Of a DNA stretch of 64,000 nt, positions 32,207 through 44,332 are shown in pieces; within the stretch, counting starts at the first letter, position 1, and each line of letters begins with the position of its first letter. The notes under the pieces were generated by a model. It worked only from the letters and a program-made list of their open reading frames with translations. It ran no database searches and was not told the DNA's origin. The position numbers were made by a program, and so were the translations under genes. Where the stretch lies: positions 62,001 to 126,000 of the forward strand of contig JAMSLZ010000020.1 in NCBI GenBank assembly GCA_026027325.1. Direction: 5' to 3'. Origin of the DNA: Actinomucor elegans. Its lineage: Eukaryota; Mucoromycota; Mucoromycetes; Mucorales; Mucoraceae.

Positions 32207-34203
32207 ATGGACCCAAATGTATCACAACAGGCGTATACCTCAATGATGAAGTTTACCATTGATGGTCGACCCTATTTAAAGGTGAGAACGCAACTCAAGT
32301 ACCCAAATAACAAATGACTAATTAATCCGCATAGGACATTCATGATCTCTTCGCTGCACTCATTGTTCAAATACCACTCGACACACATCGTTACTTGTTT
32401 AGAAACTATTACAATACCTTTTCTTCTGAAGACGCCATTCAAGCGTTAGGCAACCTGCGCTTCTCTCATACTGTACGCACACCCGATCCCAATGATTCAT
32501 CGCGTCAACAAAGAACAACCACAACCACCACCTTCAATATGGCTCGCGAAATGGCTAAATCACTCTGCCAACAGTTTCAGAATTGTAGACTCATGGAGAA
32601 CGCAGTAGACCCTCATAATCGATCATTTCGCGATAAAGGCATTTGGCACTTGACTCCTAAAGGCTTATGTGTTCTTCAAGACTTTTGCGTAAGAACGGAA
32701 GTCAATTTAGCTACACTTCGCAAACACTTTAGTCATATGGAAGCTATACATCTTGTCCGTCTCGAACGTAATCCTGATGATGACCAACTGATATTAAATC
32801 GAGCTTGCGTTTCAATCATATTTCGAGTCATGATGGCTTGTCTACCCTTAGATGGAGAACTAACAAGTTCTGGAAACGCTAATTCTATGTCAGTTTCTAA
32901 GCAGCAAACAAGCAGCACACCACCTTCATCTACCTCTTCTTCGGTATCCTCAGCAACCTCATCCTCAACTCCCTCGTTAAGTGCTCCTTTTGCCATGGCC
33001 TCTACTGTATCTAGCGGTGACTCTAGAGTCCACATGTTGGGAAACTACCTCCTTACACTCTCAAAATCAGGTCGTACAGCACAAACAAAGAATGCAAAGA
33101 CTATGCGTACAGTATTTTCCTCTCAAATGTGCTGCGATTGGCTCTTGGATTACAATACAGTCTCTTGTCGTGAAGAAGCAGAAGCTATTGCACAAGAATT
33201 CCTTAAATACAATTGGATTGAGTTCCAAGATCCCAAACACAATAACCTTCCTATCAAAGCATCCAAAGTAGCCATGTTTGTAGTGACTGAAAAGGGAAAA
33301 CAGGTTGTTTCCGAACCTATCAAGCAACCTACCACATCAACACCCGTTCCAAGTCAACAATTAAGCTCGGATCGATCGAAAACTACTCCCGTACCTGCTC
33401 GATCACGCAGTAACACAATAACAGAAGAAGATGAAAAAGCTACTTTGCGAGAAATATTATCCCAAGACCCCGACTCTCTATTGATCACTCAATCAACTAC
33501 TACTACCAACGATGATGATGAAGACAGCAGCAATCGATCTACTTCTTCCAGGCCACCAAGCATTGCTGTCGACAACAACGTACAAACTGTTGATCCCAAG
33601 GAAAGCAATTCAGCGCGACTCAAGGTCATTCTCGAAAACCCAAAGCTTCGTTCGCCTTTTAAAGACTTTCTGCGAGCAAACTTTTGTGAGGAAAACTTGG
33701 ACTTTTGGATCGACTATAATACCCTGCGTCGCAAATGTCGTAACCAAAGCCCAGCATTGCCTTCACAAAATCAAAAAGATCTCTTGGAAGACGCATATGA
33801 TATCTGGTCTACCTATCTAGCACCAGGCTCATCATGTGAATTAAACGTAGAACACTCGCTTTGTCAAGAAATGGCTAGAATAGTCAACTCGGTTGTTACA
33901 GTTTTACCGGCATACCCAGGACAAGGCAAGCCTACCATTCTCATCACAGCTTCTTCGGCTTCCCAAAGTCTGAGAATGATGATAAAACTATTTGACCGTG
34001 TCAACGAACATATATGTCGGTTGATGGCTTCCGACTCTGTACCTAAGTTTATAAAAACCGAGAAATATCGAAAAATCATTGATTCTATTGAACGAAGCGA
34101 GCGCAAGAAGCAAAAAGAACTGGATGAATTGACTGATTCCCTACGAAAACCAGACTCTAATGAAGACCTGTATCAAACAAGCAACATCGAAACGCAAGCT
34201 TAA
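32207..34203 (+). CDS. DEP- and RGS-domain regulator of G-protein signalling (Sst2/FlbA type)
   Basis: Two exons (32207-32281, 32335-34203), 647 residues. The N-terminal half holds two DEP-type regions (about 20-180 and 235-345, e.g. MCCDWLLDYNTVSCREEAEA), separated by a Ser/Thr-rich linker. The RGS domain (about 450-595) starts at SARLKVILENPKLRSPFKDF and contains NFCEENLDFWIDYN. A charged helix ends the protein. This DEP-DEP-RGS order is that of yeast Sst2 and Aspergillus FlbA, GTPase-activating proteins that switch off G-alpha signalling (pheromone response, growth versus sporulation). DEP domains tether them to receptor tails. The first exon is short, but its reading continues smoothly into KDIHDLFAALIVQIPLDTHR. 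Confidence 0.9.
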
Positions 34204-34320
34204 GCAATGCTTTCTTTTAAAAAAAAAAAAAAGTCACCCTCTCTTTTGTCTAAAAAATAAAAACGTCTTTTTCTCCTCTCAAAAAAAACTGACCCTTGTT
34301 TAAATAAGCTCGCGTCAAAA

Positions 34321-34576
34321 ATGACTCCAGTAACAAGATATTATGCAAAAGTATTTAGCATTGGTTTGGCAATGGGCGGTGCTATGGAAGTCATGTTGAT
34401 CAAAAGCAATTATTGTAAGTTCATGAACTCGCAATGTTACAAGATACTAATACGATTCAGATCAAATGCTTGCTGCTTCTGAGGCAAAGCAGAAATTAAA
34501 AGATCTTCAGCAAGAACAGGAAGATGCTGAACGCCTAAACCGTTTGCATACTTCAACGAATACAAGTTCAAGTTAA
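34321..34576 (+). CDS. Small 69-residue membrane-type protein
   Basis: Two exons (34321-34414, 34461-34576), too short for simple ORF scans. The intron has GTAAGT, a TACTAATACGA-like branch and TTCAG. The protein has a short basic N-terminus, a hydrophobic Gly-rich segment KVFSIGLAMGGAMEVMLIK followed by SNYY, and a charged amphipathic helix with a Ser/Thr tail. The size, single hydrophobic segment and 'GGxME..xIK' motif recall small inner-mitochondrial-membrane proteins such as SMIM4/UQCC5 (complex III assembly). I cannot confirm that and offer it only as a lead. It starts 117 bp after the RGS gene stop. Confidence 0.7.
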
Positions 34577-34813
34577 ATATGACCTGTTTTATATCTTTTT
34601 CCTCCTAATATCAATATATATGTACAATAGAACCTATCAAAAGGGAGCACTTTTTTTTGCCCTGAACCAACCAGATATTTAAAAAAAACAAGACGATTAT
34701 GCCAATACGTTTTCATTTATCATGTTGTTCGTTACTGTTTCTAATGAGAATCATTCTTGAGAAGACAAATGCAGTTTTAGATGTCTATATTTCGATTATT
34801 TGTACCACTGCTA

Positions 34814-34844
<31 letters not shown>

Positions 34845-35924
34845 GCAACTGTAATAATAGCACAGGATTCAAAATCCCTGTATACCGTATTTCAAACGGA
34901 GTTTCTGTTATTTGTGGCTTTTGATTGGCTTTTGGAACGTCAAACAAAGTTCACTGTTTATAGTTTCACATAGTAAAAAAGCTTAGATAGACACAAAGTA
35001 TATCTTCAAAATTTGTGTATAATTTAATTATGCATATAAAGAAGTAAAGCTCATGCTATATTTCGTCAGTAAATTCTGACTTATTATCGTTTTATACGAT
35101 TTTGTTTTTTTTGTTTTTTTGTTTTAGGTCAGTATGTTGAACTTTTTTTAGATATATAAAAATGTAACAAAAACATACACACACTTGTTTAAAGATAAGA
35201 AATGATATAACACTAAAAAATTAAAAACGAGTTCTTTATTTGATTGGATTTCGAAGAGCTATCGTTTTTGTGCATCTTTATTGGCCAACTGGAGCAAAGC
35301 ATTCTGATCCCTTTTTTTTTATATCAAGCTGCCTTACTCCAAAGATTAAGCTATGCATGTCCAAGTACTAGTAATATAACGAGTCTAATCTTTATTATCT
35401 AGCTAAATATATATACTTTTTATTAGTTGGATGGAGCTTTGTTTAATTTGGATTTGGTGCATCACTTTGAAGATACAGATTTCCCAATAAGAACTTGTTG
35501 TTGCAATATCAACTTGACAGTAGTAGCATGTAATATTAAGTAACGCAAACAAATCTGTAGGTTTAATTGTGATCTTAGGAGTAAGACAAGTTGACAATCG
35601 AGATAAACGCATTTCTCTCGTTCTTGTAGTAACTTCAATCTATGTTTCAAGCTATTATCTTGATTCTCATATAACAATATCTAAAGGATCCTGACCATTT
35701 GTGGTAAACCACCCTGTCTATCATTAACATACAGGATAACTTCCTCGATTCTCCTAAATTTACGTTTCATTTGAAAATAAAAGCTGTACGAAAGGACATT
35801 AACGAACTAGCTCAAATAGACGCGAGTTTAAGGCTTGTATTTGTTTATTGTATTATTAGTAACTCTACATAGTTACACCTTGATCCAACTTTCCGAGAAA
35901 CAGGCAATAAAACAGTATTGCAGG
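34577..35924. other. Spacer, no gene seen
   Basis: Contains a T26 run (34819-34844) and AT-rich non-coding sequence. It forms the shared 3' region of the convergent small protein and hexosaminidase genes. Reverse reading frames near 35403-35677 show no family resemblance. Confidence 0.5.
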
Positions 35925-38494
35925 TTACTTTGTTTGGAATACTGAGGGAAATTTACTATCACACATATGAGGGTTTTGGCCGCTGTGAGGAAATAAAAGT
36001 GAGTATAATTACTTAGACAGTTGACGAAAACGTACCACCATAACGGTTGAATTGCTTCTGTTTGAATCCCACGCTTGAGTAATCTATATCGCCAGTCGAA
36101 GATTCTAGGCATAGCATCTCCAATATCTCGCTTGACGTTATCCTCATCATATCTTCCAGACCACATTACTTCTGCAGCAGCTGAAGATCTGGGCCTACAT
36201 CATATTAAACTATATTAGACCAGGCATCAACACACATATACATGAGCAGTTACCAGAGACGCGTATCCAATGTCGTAGCATCTACTTGTTCAGTCCATAA
36301 ACAAACTTCACCGCCGAGAATATTCTTAGATTCACTTTCTGTTAGATTAAATGCCAAGTCATAACTATAGATTCTTTGCCAAGATTTGAATGGACTAGAA
36401 ATGAAGTGAGTTTTACTACTTCTTGGTAAAGCATGTTTGTAATGACTCTTACCTGCACCAATCACCACCAGACCCTCCCCAATTGGGCGGGTTATAATTA
36501 TCCATCAGGTTATTCTTTTCCAAGATATCACGGACCTCTTGTGGCAGCTCGGGTGGTATCTGTTCGTCATAACTAGTATCATTACCACTACAAAATTATA
36601 ACAAAATTATAAATCAGTATAAGTATACACTGTATTTATCATGAACATACTTCCATCCACCGTGTCCACAGTCGAGATACCAAAATTTGTGACTGGAAGC
36701 AATGACTTTATAGCCTTTCTTTACTGCCAATTGGACAGGATTAATCCAAACTTGCAAGACAGTGTCATTGGAGATTGGTAAGTCGTTATTGGTAACAGGG
36801 TCTACAAAAATACTTAGTATGTACAGATGACTATCCAATAATAAAATTTTACCTTCCCAAATAATGGGTGTTTTGCTCGAATCACGAATCATGGTTAGTT
36901 CTTTCTCTAGGAACATACTCAAAAGATCAAGTCCTGTTGCATTATTATCTTTCATGTAGTTTCGAACGCTCTTGTCTTTATTCCAGCAGTTGTAGACTGG
37001 TTCATCGCCACCACCATGGAACCAGTCATCTGTAAACAAGGAAGCGACTTCTTTGATAACCTTGTTTACAATAGCATAGGTCTTGTTATGTACTGGGTTT
37101 AACTGGCCAGTACCAGGCTCGGCAGCTAATCTTTTGCTCCAATCATTACTTGGGTCCAGATAATGCATATTAGTACAAGTCCTATAATACAACGATAAAA
37201 ACAGACACGGTGAGTTATAATCAATATCTAGTTTCATTGCTTAGGAGTATATAAAAATAGGCACTTACGTGATATCCTTGTGAGATAAGGCCCAAGACCC
37301 TGTATGAGCAGGCTAAAACACAGATTATTAAGTCAGTTGGATTTATGTAAGCCCAACTGTAGTTTCATATTACCATATCAATCTCTGGAATGACTCGTAC
37401 ACCTCTTTTGTAAGCATAATCAATGATTTTGCGAACATCTCGAGGAGTGTATACTAGTCTCTTTTGGTGTAATTTGTAAGCGCCCTGATGAGCAAGCTCA
37501 GGAGAGTTCTTCAACTTGAGTGGAAAACTGTGAGAGTCAGTGATATGCCAATGAAATACCTATGAAAAAAAAAAAAAAAAAAAAAATTAATATAGGGAGG
37601 CGATATATACTGATTTGTTGGTTATATTACATTCATCTTATTGAAAGCCATTGCATCAATCGTTCGAAGAATGTCTTTGACAGGGAAGTAGTTTCTAGAT
37701 GTATCTATAACATATTTTTGAGATTTTAGTGTAAAAGCAATAGTTTATATTGAAATGGAGCCTACCAAGCATGAGTCCTCGGTGGGCATATTTTGGTGAA
37801 TCTTGGATCTTGATAGGAGCATTTGGTATATACAAGCCTTCGAACTCATCATCTTCGTCTTCGTCCTCGTCTTCGTCCTCATCAAAATCATTTATAACGA
37901 AATCATTATCTTCGTCTGTGTCAGGACGTGCTTGAACCAACTGCGAAAATGTTTCTAATCCGCGAATAGCACCCCACACTGTTTCTGCTTTCAGAGTTGC
38001 AGTTCTTTTGTTTACAGGTATATATAACTCGTACGACTCATCTACTTCAAACTCGAGCTTTTGATCTGTATCTTTAATATCAATATCTAAAGAACCCAAT
38101 GCTATTCTTGACACGTTTGACTGGAAATATTTCTTTTGATCAAAAGGGACTTGGACCTAATGAACAAAAAGTGAGTAAGTATTATATGGTTGAATTCAAA
38201 GACAAAATTTTACAGGTATCCAACGTTCTTTGGTAATAAGTTCAGTATAACGCTCAATAGCATCATCTAAATAATCCGCATGTGGTCCATGAATGTAAAA
38301 GTTCTCCTATATAATAAAAGAAAACCAAATAAATATGTTATAGAATCAACTATTTAAGTTAAGCAACCTACGTCAAGTTCGACTTCAATATGGCCCGTTT
38401 CGATGTTCTGAGGCACTGGCCATATCAATGTATTTGCTCGTGCAATAGAAGGAAAAGCTATAGCTAAAGCCATAGTCAATGTGTACAATTTCAT
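35925..38494 (-). CDS. Beta-N-acetylhexosaminidase (GH20), secreted
   Basis: Twelve exons; introns 38307-38371, 38157-38213, 37705-37765, 37560-37630, 37313-37373, 37182-37268, 36802-36852, 36588-36650, 36395-36452, 36195-36253 and 35983-36035. 627 residues. Signal peptide 1-20 (cleavage likely after ARA). The GH20b domain is followed by the catalytic barrel: [60 protein letters not shown] (catalytic D363-E364), [20 protein letters not shown] and a C-terminal QNPHMC. The enzyme removes terminal GlcNAc from chitooligosaccharides or glycans; in fungi it works in chitin recycling. Odd: an acidic insert (about 152-178, [19 protein letters not shown]) between the two domains, and an A run inside intron 37560-37630. 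Confidence 0.94.
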
Positions 38495-40081
38495 CTTTTT
38501 TTAAGAGTTTGCTAATAAAGAGAAAGAGAAGAAAGAAAATGATGTTTAAAACAATAAAAGAAACATATAAATAAGGACATATTTGGTGCTAAAACATTCA
38601 GACGTCTATTTAGGTAGATCTCCGGTATAAAGGAGACTGATTACTCTTGTAATAGCTTAGCGCTAACGGATCAAAGTATGTAATTTTAGTTATGACTCCT
38701 AAACAACGCCTATTTCGGTGTTCTAGGAAGCATGTGTTGCAATTTCCCGAGATTTTCAGAGATCCATATCAATATAGCACAAGAATACGACACACAAGCG
38801 CCTGTATGTCACTTTTCCTTCATGTTTTAAGCTACTATTTGAAATTGTAATATGTGAAACTTGATCCCAGACATCTTGAACGACCTACTGTGATTAGATA
38901 AAGAACTTTTCTGCAAAAAAGAAAAAAATATATATCGCTCTAATGTTTTATTTTCGGTTCCAATATAGATATGACAAAAAAAAAAGGATTTCTGGTGAGG
39001 ACAAGCATGGTTTATCCTAAATTCTGGCTATTTGTACCAAGATTTGCCCTTTGGAGGATTTAACAATCAGTTCTGGATATGGACCACTAATTAGATGTGA
39101 CATTAAACCGGATCGGTTAAAAGAAAGGTTTTGATATTTTTAAATCGATTTTATTAGAAAAGGATATAGTTTCGCGCTAGTCTTTGATCATAGAATATAT
39201 TCATTTCCATTCAATTAAATAGATATTTTAACAGATGCAGCGACTCCTTCTAAACATTATAGTAGCCACCAAAGGCGGTAAGTGACTAATACTAGTCAAA
39301 AGATCTATATCATTCATAAGTAGATTATTGACTACAGTTAAATTGAGGTTCTAATAGATGCGACAGCCCATTTTGAGTATACACTACTAATCATTCACAA
39401 ATTACTATCGGCAAGTGGGACACATTAGTCGTATTACGAAGGTGTACTAGTTGCAATAGATCTAATAGCTTATTCTGAGCATACTGTGCTGTTTAATAAA
39501 TGCGATAATGAACCGAGATCAGCTGAAAGATTTATTGGTTTTTAGATTTACTAGTGTATACGAAAAGTAAATACTTTACTGCCATTCCGCTATATGGTAT
39601 GTTTGTTGTGTTTCAATCAAGTAGGTGTCCTATTAAATACACTGCTTCATTCTGACCATGTGATAGTTATCAAGTATGAAGCTGAACAAAAATCTGTCGA
39701 AAACAGTCCGATTCCGAGGTACTCCCATAGATTCAAATTTTGAAATACTATTGTGAAGTATAAAAATTTCGTAATTAGATTGAGCATATTTGCTTGGATT
39801 TTAATTGTATATTATTTACTACCAATAGCAACTTGATTAATTGAACAAGATTCTAATAGTTTTTACACCGTCATATGCGCAGTTAAATTATATGCTTTCT
39901 TTGTTAGCATATATTGTGATTACTGGTAATTTTTCGTCATTAGAAACAGGATCAACAATCCATATATATTTAATTGTCTGAGCGGGCTGGCGCGGACTAG
40001 TTCCTAATACCCAATGAAAATTAGAAATATATTATATAATAGCACGGCTACAGTATCCCTTTTGTATCTCAGTAAAGTCCC

Positions 40082-40120
<39 letters not shown>

Positions 40121-40133
40121 AATTTACGTCAAA
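38495..40133. other. Gene-free spacer with dispersed repeats and T32 run
   Basis: No gene. Good plus-oriented copies of the dispersed repeat lie at 39340-39545 and 39630-39725, with a weaker one near 39090-39135. A T32 run (40085-40116) lies directly in the DTWD1 leader. Confidence 0.55.
39340..39545 (+). repeat. Dispersed intergenic repeat (best forward copy)
   Basis: The clearest forward copy. Its core AGCTTATTCTGAGCATACTG continues through ATGCGATAATGAACCGAGAT and GCTGAAAGATTTATTGG. The reverse complement of 24415-24500 reads almost the same. The upstream part (39350-39400, GATGCGACAGCCCATTTTGA) looks like a second, overlapping unit. Confidence 0.6.
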
Positions 40134-41068
40134 ATGTCAAATAAGATCGCTCCAGAAGATTTAAAAGAAGTAAGGGATAAATCACCCTTTAAAAACTTGA
40201 AGATCCAAGACGACACAATTCTTTATGAGAACGCTAATAGACTAGCTTGTCCAAAATGCAGTAGGCATATGAAGCATTATTGCTACTATTGCTTTGATGT
40301 TATGGGCATGGACAGATCTGCAGTTCCTTTTGTCAAATTACCTGTTACCATTGACATGTAAGTCTAATTTTAAAATACATGTATGATTTTATTGAGTATA
40401 ATCATGTATAGCATCAAACATGAAGGAGAATCAGATGGCAAAACGACTGCATTACATGCTAGAGTACTTGCAAATGAAGATGTTGGAGTATACACTTGGA
40501 AACAAATGCCTCAATACGAAAATCCTGAGCGAGTTCTCATGTTATTTCCTGGGCCTGTAAGCACAATATAAACTATTCAAAAGAATGAGAAAAGAAACTG
40601 ACGTGGGATATAACAAACTAGGATGCCAAAAAACTAAGCGAGATTCCTCGAGATTCTTTTGATCATATGATAGTCATTGACGGTACTTGGAAGCAAGCCA
40701 ACAAGATCGTACGAGGAACACCATTATTACAAAAGGTGCAGAAAGTAACCATCGAGCCGAGAACTACTTATTTCTGGCGATTTCAAAACATCAGCGTCAA
40801 CTATTTGTCAACAATTGAAGCTATTTACTATTTATACATTGAATACTCTCAGGCGTACGAGTTAAAAGATGGACAAGTTTACGATGGAAAATATGATAAC
40901 TTGATGTTTTATTATAAATATCTCTACGATTTGATACAATATAGCTATTCAAAAGGCGAGAAAAAAGACAAAGAGTTTTGTTGGAGACACAAATCAAACT
41001 ACATTAAGGATAGAGAACCCAGTGGAGTCAAACGAGATGCAGCTGGAAAAGTGATAATAAAAGAATGA
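40134..41068 (+). CDS. DTWD1: tRNA-uridine aminocarboxypropyltransferase, DTWD1 type
   Basis: Three exons (40134-40357, 40412-40556, 40622-41068), 271 residues. The N-terminal part carries a Cys cluster (CPKCSRHMKHYCYYC) preceding the DTW/SPOUT-like fold; the family signature is DGTW at residues 143-146 in MIVIDGTWKQANKIVRGTPL. The C-terminal half contains NYLSTIEAIYYLYIEY and ends in a lysine-rich tail. DTWD1 proteins transfer the aminocarboxypropyl group of SAM to uridine (acp3U) in the tRNA D-loop. The start is the ATG right after a T32 run; a longer in-frame reading from further upstream would be low-complexity. It lies close upstream of NAR1 on the same strand (133 bp). Confidence 0.92.
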
Positions 41069-41201
41069 ATAAAAGATCATCTCAAAATTCATTGGTCAAT
41101 TCATATCAATTTGAATTTCCGCTTTATCTTTTTTGAGTTGATAGCTTTCAGTTTAGCACAGTTTTATCTTTTCGTCCACTATCTTACATTAACTTATAAC
41201 C

Positions 41202-43080
41202 ATGGCATTCTCTTCGGCACTTGTACTTACCGATCTGAATGATTATATTGCTCCTTCACAGGCTTGTATAAAGCCTGTCGAAGTAGAAAAGTCTGGTGAT
41301 AAAGGACCTGTAAAGATCTACTTTTTTATTATTATTTTTTTTATTTTGATTAGTAACTTTGATCTATTTTTTTTTTTTAGACCGAGATCAAAGTTGATGG
41401 CGAAGGTAGCTATTACGAGATCTCTCAAGACGGTGGGGAAGAGAAACTGGAGAAAGCTTCGATTTCTTTAAATGATTGTTTGGCTTGCAGGTAAGTTTTG
41501 AGGCAATCTATCCTTTGGTTGTGTTTTGCTGACAAATACTTTTGCTAGTGGCTGCGTAACTTCAGCTGAAAGTGTGTTGATTTCTATGCAATCGCAAGAA
41601 GAACTATTCAAAATCCTTGAACAAAACAAAACCGCTATAGAACAGAATAGACCTCAAGATCACCGAACGATTGTTATTTCGATTAGCCCCCAGTCAAGAG
41701 CTTCGCTTGCTGCAAAATACAGATTGACACCTCTTCAAGTACATCATAGGCTCGTATTTTTCTTTAAGCATTTCCTGGGTGCCCATCATGTTTTCGATAC
41801 CGCCTTTACGCAAGATTTATCTTTGGTTGAATCTGCCCGAGAATTTGTGGATCGTTTTAAGCACTATATGCAGAATGGAGGAGAAGCTTTGGAGTCCGCT
41901 ATGCAACAAGCTGATGCTGAAAAAGCAGCGATGGAAGAGGAGGGTAAACCTAAAGTGAGAACTAGAAGAAGAGGTGCTAAAGCAGATAAAACTGGTGATG
42001 GGGCCATTGTCAATCAAGATATGCCTATGCTAGCTTCATCATGTCCTGGTTGGGTTTGCTATGCTGAAAAGACGCATGGTGAAGTTCTTCCATTCATCAC
42101 AGCCGCTAAATCACCACAGCAGATGATGGGGTCTCTCGTCAAGGATTACTTTGCCAAGAAATCGGGTTTAACGTAAGTAGCTGATCACTATAAAGTCTAA
42201 CCGAGTGTTTAAATCTTTTGTAATTATAGGCCAAACCAAATCTACCACGTATCCATCATGCCTTGCTACGATAAGAAATTAGAAGCTAGTCGACCAGACT
42301 TCTTTCTGGAGCAATATGATACCAGAGAAGTCGACTGTGTATTAACAACTAGCGAGATCGACAAGATGTTTTACGAACAAAACCTGAACTTTGCGCAAAT
42401 GACTGAGAGCCCAATAGATGATATGTTTAACAAGGTTGGTATTGATCCGGCAAGTCAAATTGAAACAGCCTATGGTGTATCAGGCTCTTCTTCGGGAGGT
42501 GGTTTAGAGTATATATTTGCTACAGCGGCTCGAGAACTATTTAATATCCATGATGTACCTCAAGACCCTGCTAAATCCCCTCGTGTGGTAGTGAAAACTG
42601 GCAAAAATGCAGATGTGAAGGAATACTTTTTGTACGCTGAAGACGGTCGAATCCTCTTGAGGTTTGCAACGGCTTATGGATTCCGTAATATTCAAAACAT
42701 TGTTCGTAAAATCAAGACTGGTAAATGTAACTATCACTATGTTGAAGTAATGGCTTGCCCTGGTGGTTGTGCCAATGGTGGAGGTCAATTGCCCGCAGAA
42801 ATTGAGTCAGAACATGTAGTGAATGCTAAAGATTGGGTTAGTCATGTGGAAGACATCTATAGATCTGTACAAGGTGTTAAACCTGAAGATAATGAAATTA
42901 TCAAGGCCATTTACAAGTAATGATTATTATATATATCCTTTTTATCTTGCATACTAACCTGATTGTTTTGATAGTGAATGGATCGTCGATCCATCGTCTG
43001 AACGGGCTCACCAACTTCTTCGCACCCAATACCATGCGGTTACTCAAAATTTAGGAAATCCACTTGCTACTAAGTGGTAG
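41202..43080 (+). CDS. NAR1: Cytosolic Fe-S cluster assembly factor NAR1 (iron-only hydrogenase-like)
   Basis: Five exons; introns 41310-41380, 41491-41548, 42173-42229 and 42917-42974. 544 residues. The N-terminal cluster ligands are C22 and C69-x2-C72-x2-C75 ([11 protein letters not shown]). The hydrogenase-like cluster motifs are all present: [38 protein letters not shown] and [18 protein letters not shown]1 links early and late steps of cytosolic/nuclear Fe-S protein assembly and carries two 4Fe-4S clusters; it is not a hydrogenase. An inserted charged stretch ([20 protein letters not shown]) lies before the CPGW motif. The protein ends ...LATKW; a terminal aromatic residue is common among proteins handled by the CIA targeting complex. 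Confidence 0.95.
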
Positions 43081-44026
43081 TTATTCATAATAATAAACTA
43101 AGTAACGATGTCTATTATGACATTTTAATGTACATAGAATGTAGAATATAGGATGATGCATATATACTTTTCTGTTGATTTTATTTAAATGCAATTCATT
43201 TATTGTACTGATACTAAGCAAAGATGCCAATGAATGAATCAACACGTTCTCAGCATGGACTACTTTTATATGAGATGCTGGACCAGGAACAACCGCAAGA
43301 TGTAAACTAACTGCATTGTTTTATTCTGATGAATGCCACTATGTTGCATCCATTAAGCGCCGGTATGTATCTCAAGAGAGATTTGTAGAATTAAGGAATA
43401 AGCTGGAAAATTGTTATCAATGACAAGATGTGCCATACAATTAAAAAGGATGCTAAGACTCGTTAATCGCTTGAAATTGAGCTAAGCTATCATTCCCAAA
43501 TAACAAATCATCATCACACTAATTTTTAGACTACCCAAGGTCTTTTTGGTGCATAGTCTACAATTCAATTTTTGTTTCCTGTAGTTTAAAATACATGTTG
43601 AGATTTTGATTGCTATATAGAAGTTAATAAAGAACAATTTCGTATCAAATAGAACTATACTTGATGGATTCAAGTAGCAAAGTGTACATTTTAAACTATT
43701 TCTATTCCTTGAAAAGTTCAGAATTGGTCAAATAAAAAATGGTATATGATTATTTATTTTATATAATCTATTCAGAAGATAGTCTAAAGCACTTTGGGTT
43801 ATAACGGGAAAGTTGAGACTATTGATCTGATTCAATAATAAATAGATAATCCAAACTCAGCTTATCGAGATTACGGGTCATTCCTGATTGTTCTTGTATA
43901 TACTTGTATTATAAGCGCTTTACTGCTGGTTATAGAAAGGGGTTATTATTCTGGGGCTTACGCTTATGTATCCATTCGTTTTATAATGCATATCATGGGC
44001 ATACACTAACTAACATCCTTTTTCTT

Positions 44027-44332
44027 ATGCTGATATGTGTAATAGCTGTGCTGCTGATTTATATCACCAAGAACAATACATTGTTATTGTCACTAAGCGT
44101 GGTCTCGATATTCGCTGGTATGCTTGTATCTTTGCTTTTGCCAAAAGCTATCAGGGGATTGACGGGCATAATAACAGGTATAATAATCGTTGTTCTTCAA
44201 ACTGCCGTCATTTTGGTTTTATTGATTGCACTGGTGGTTTGCTCTTGTTTATATGGCACATCCAAACAAAAGCACTTACACAGCGCACATCGACTGTCAC
44301 TTTTCAGAACTCCATCAGTCCTTACAAGCTAG
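44027..44332 (+). CDS. Possible small multi-pass membrane protein
   Basis: The first in-frame ATG is at 44027; the open frame extends upstream without an ATG to about 43904. 101 residues with two to three strongly hydrophobic stretches (MLICVIAVLLIYI, LVSLLLPKAI, TGIIIVVLQTAVILVLLIAL) and a polar tail. No similarity recognised and no obvious promoter. It could be the last exon of a gene, a gene relic, or chance in AT-rich sequence. Confidence 0.25.
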   Translation: MLICVIAVLLIYITKNNTLLLSLSVVSIFAGMLVSLLLPKAIRGLTGIITGIIIVVLQTAVILVLLIALVVCSCLYGTSKQKHLHSAHRLSLFRTPSVLTS

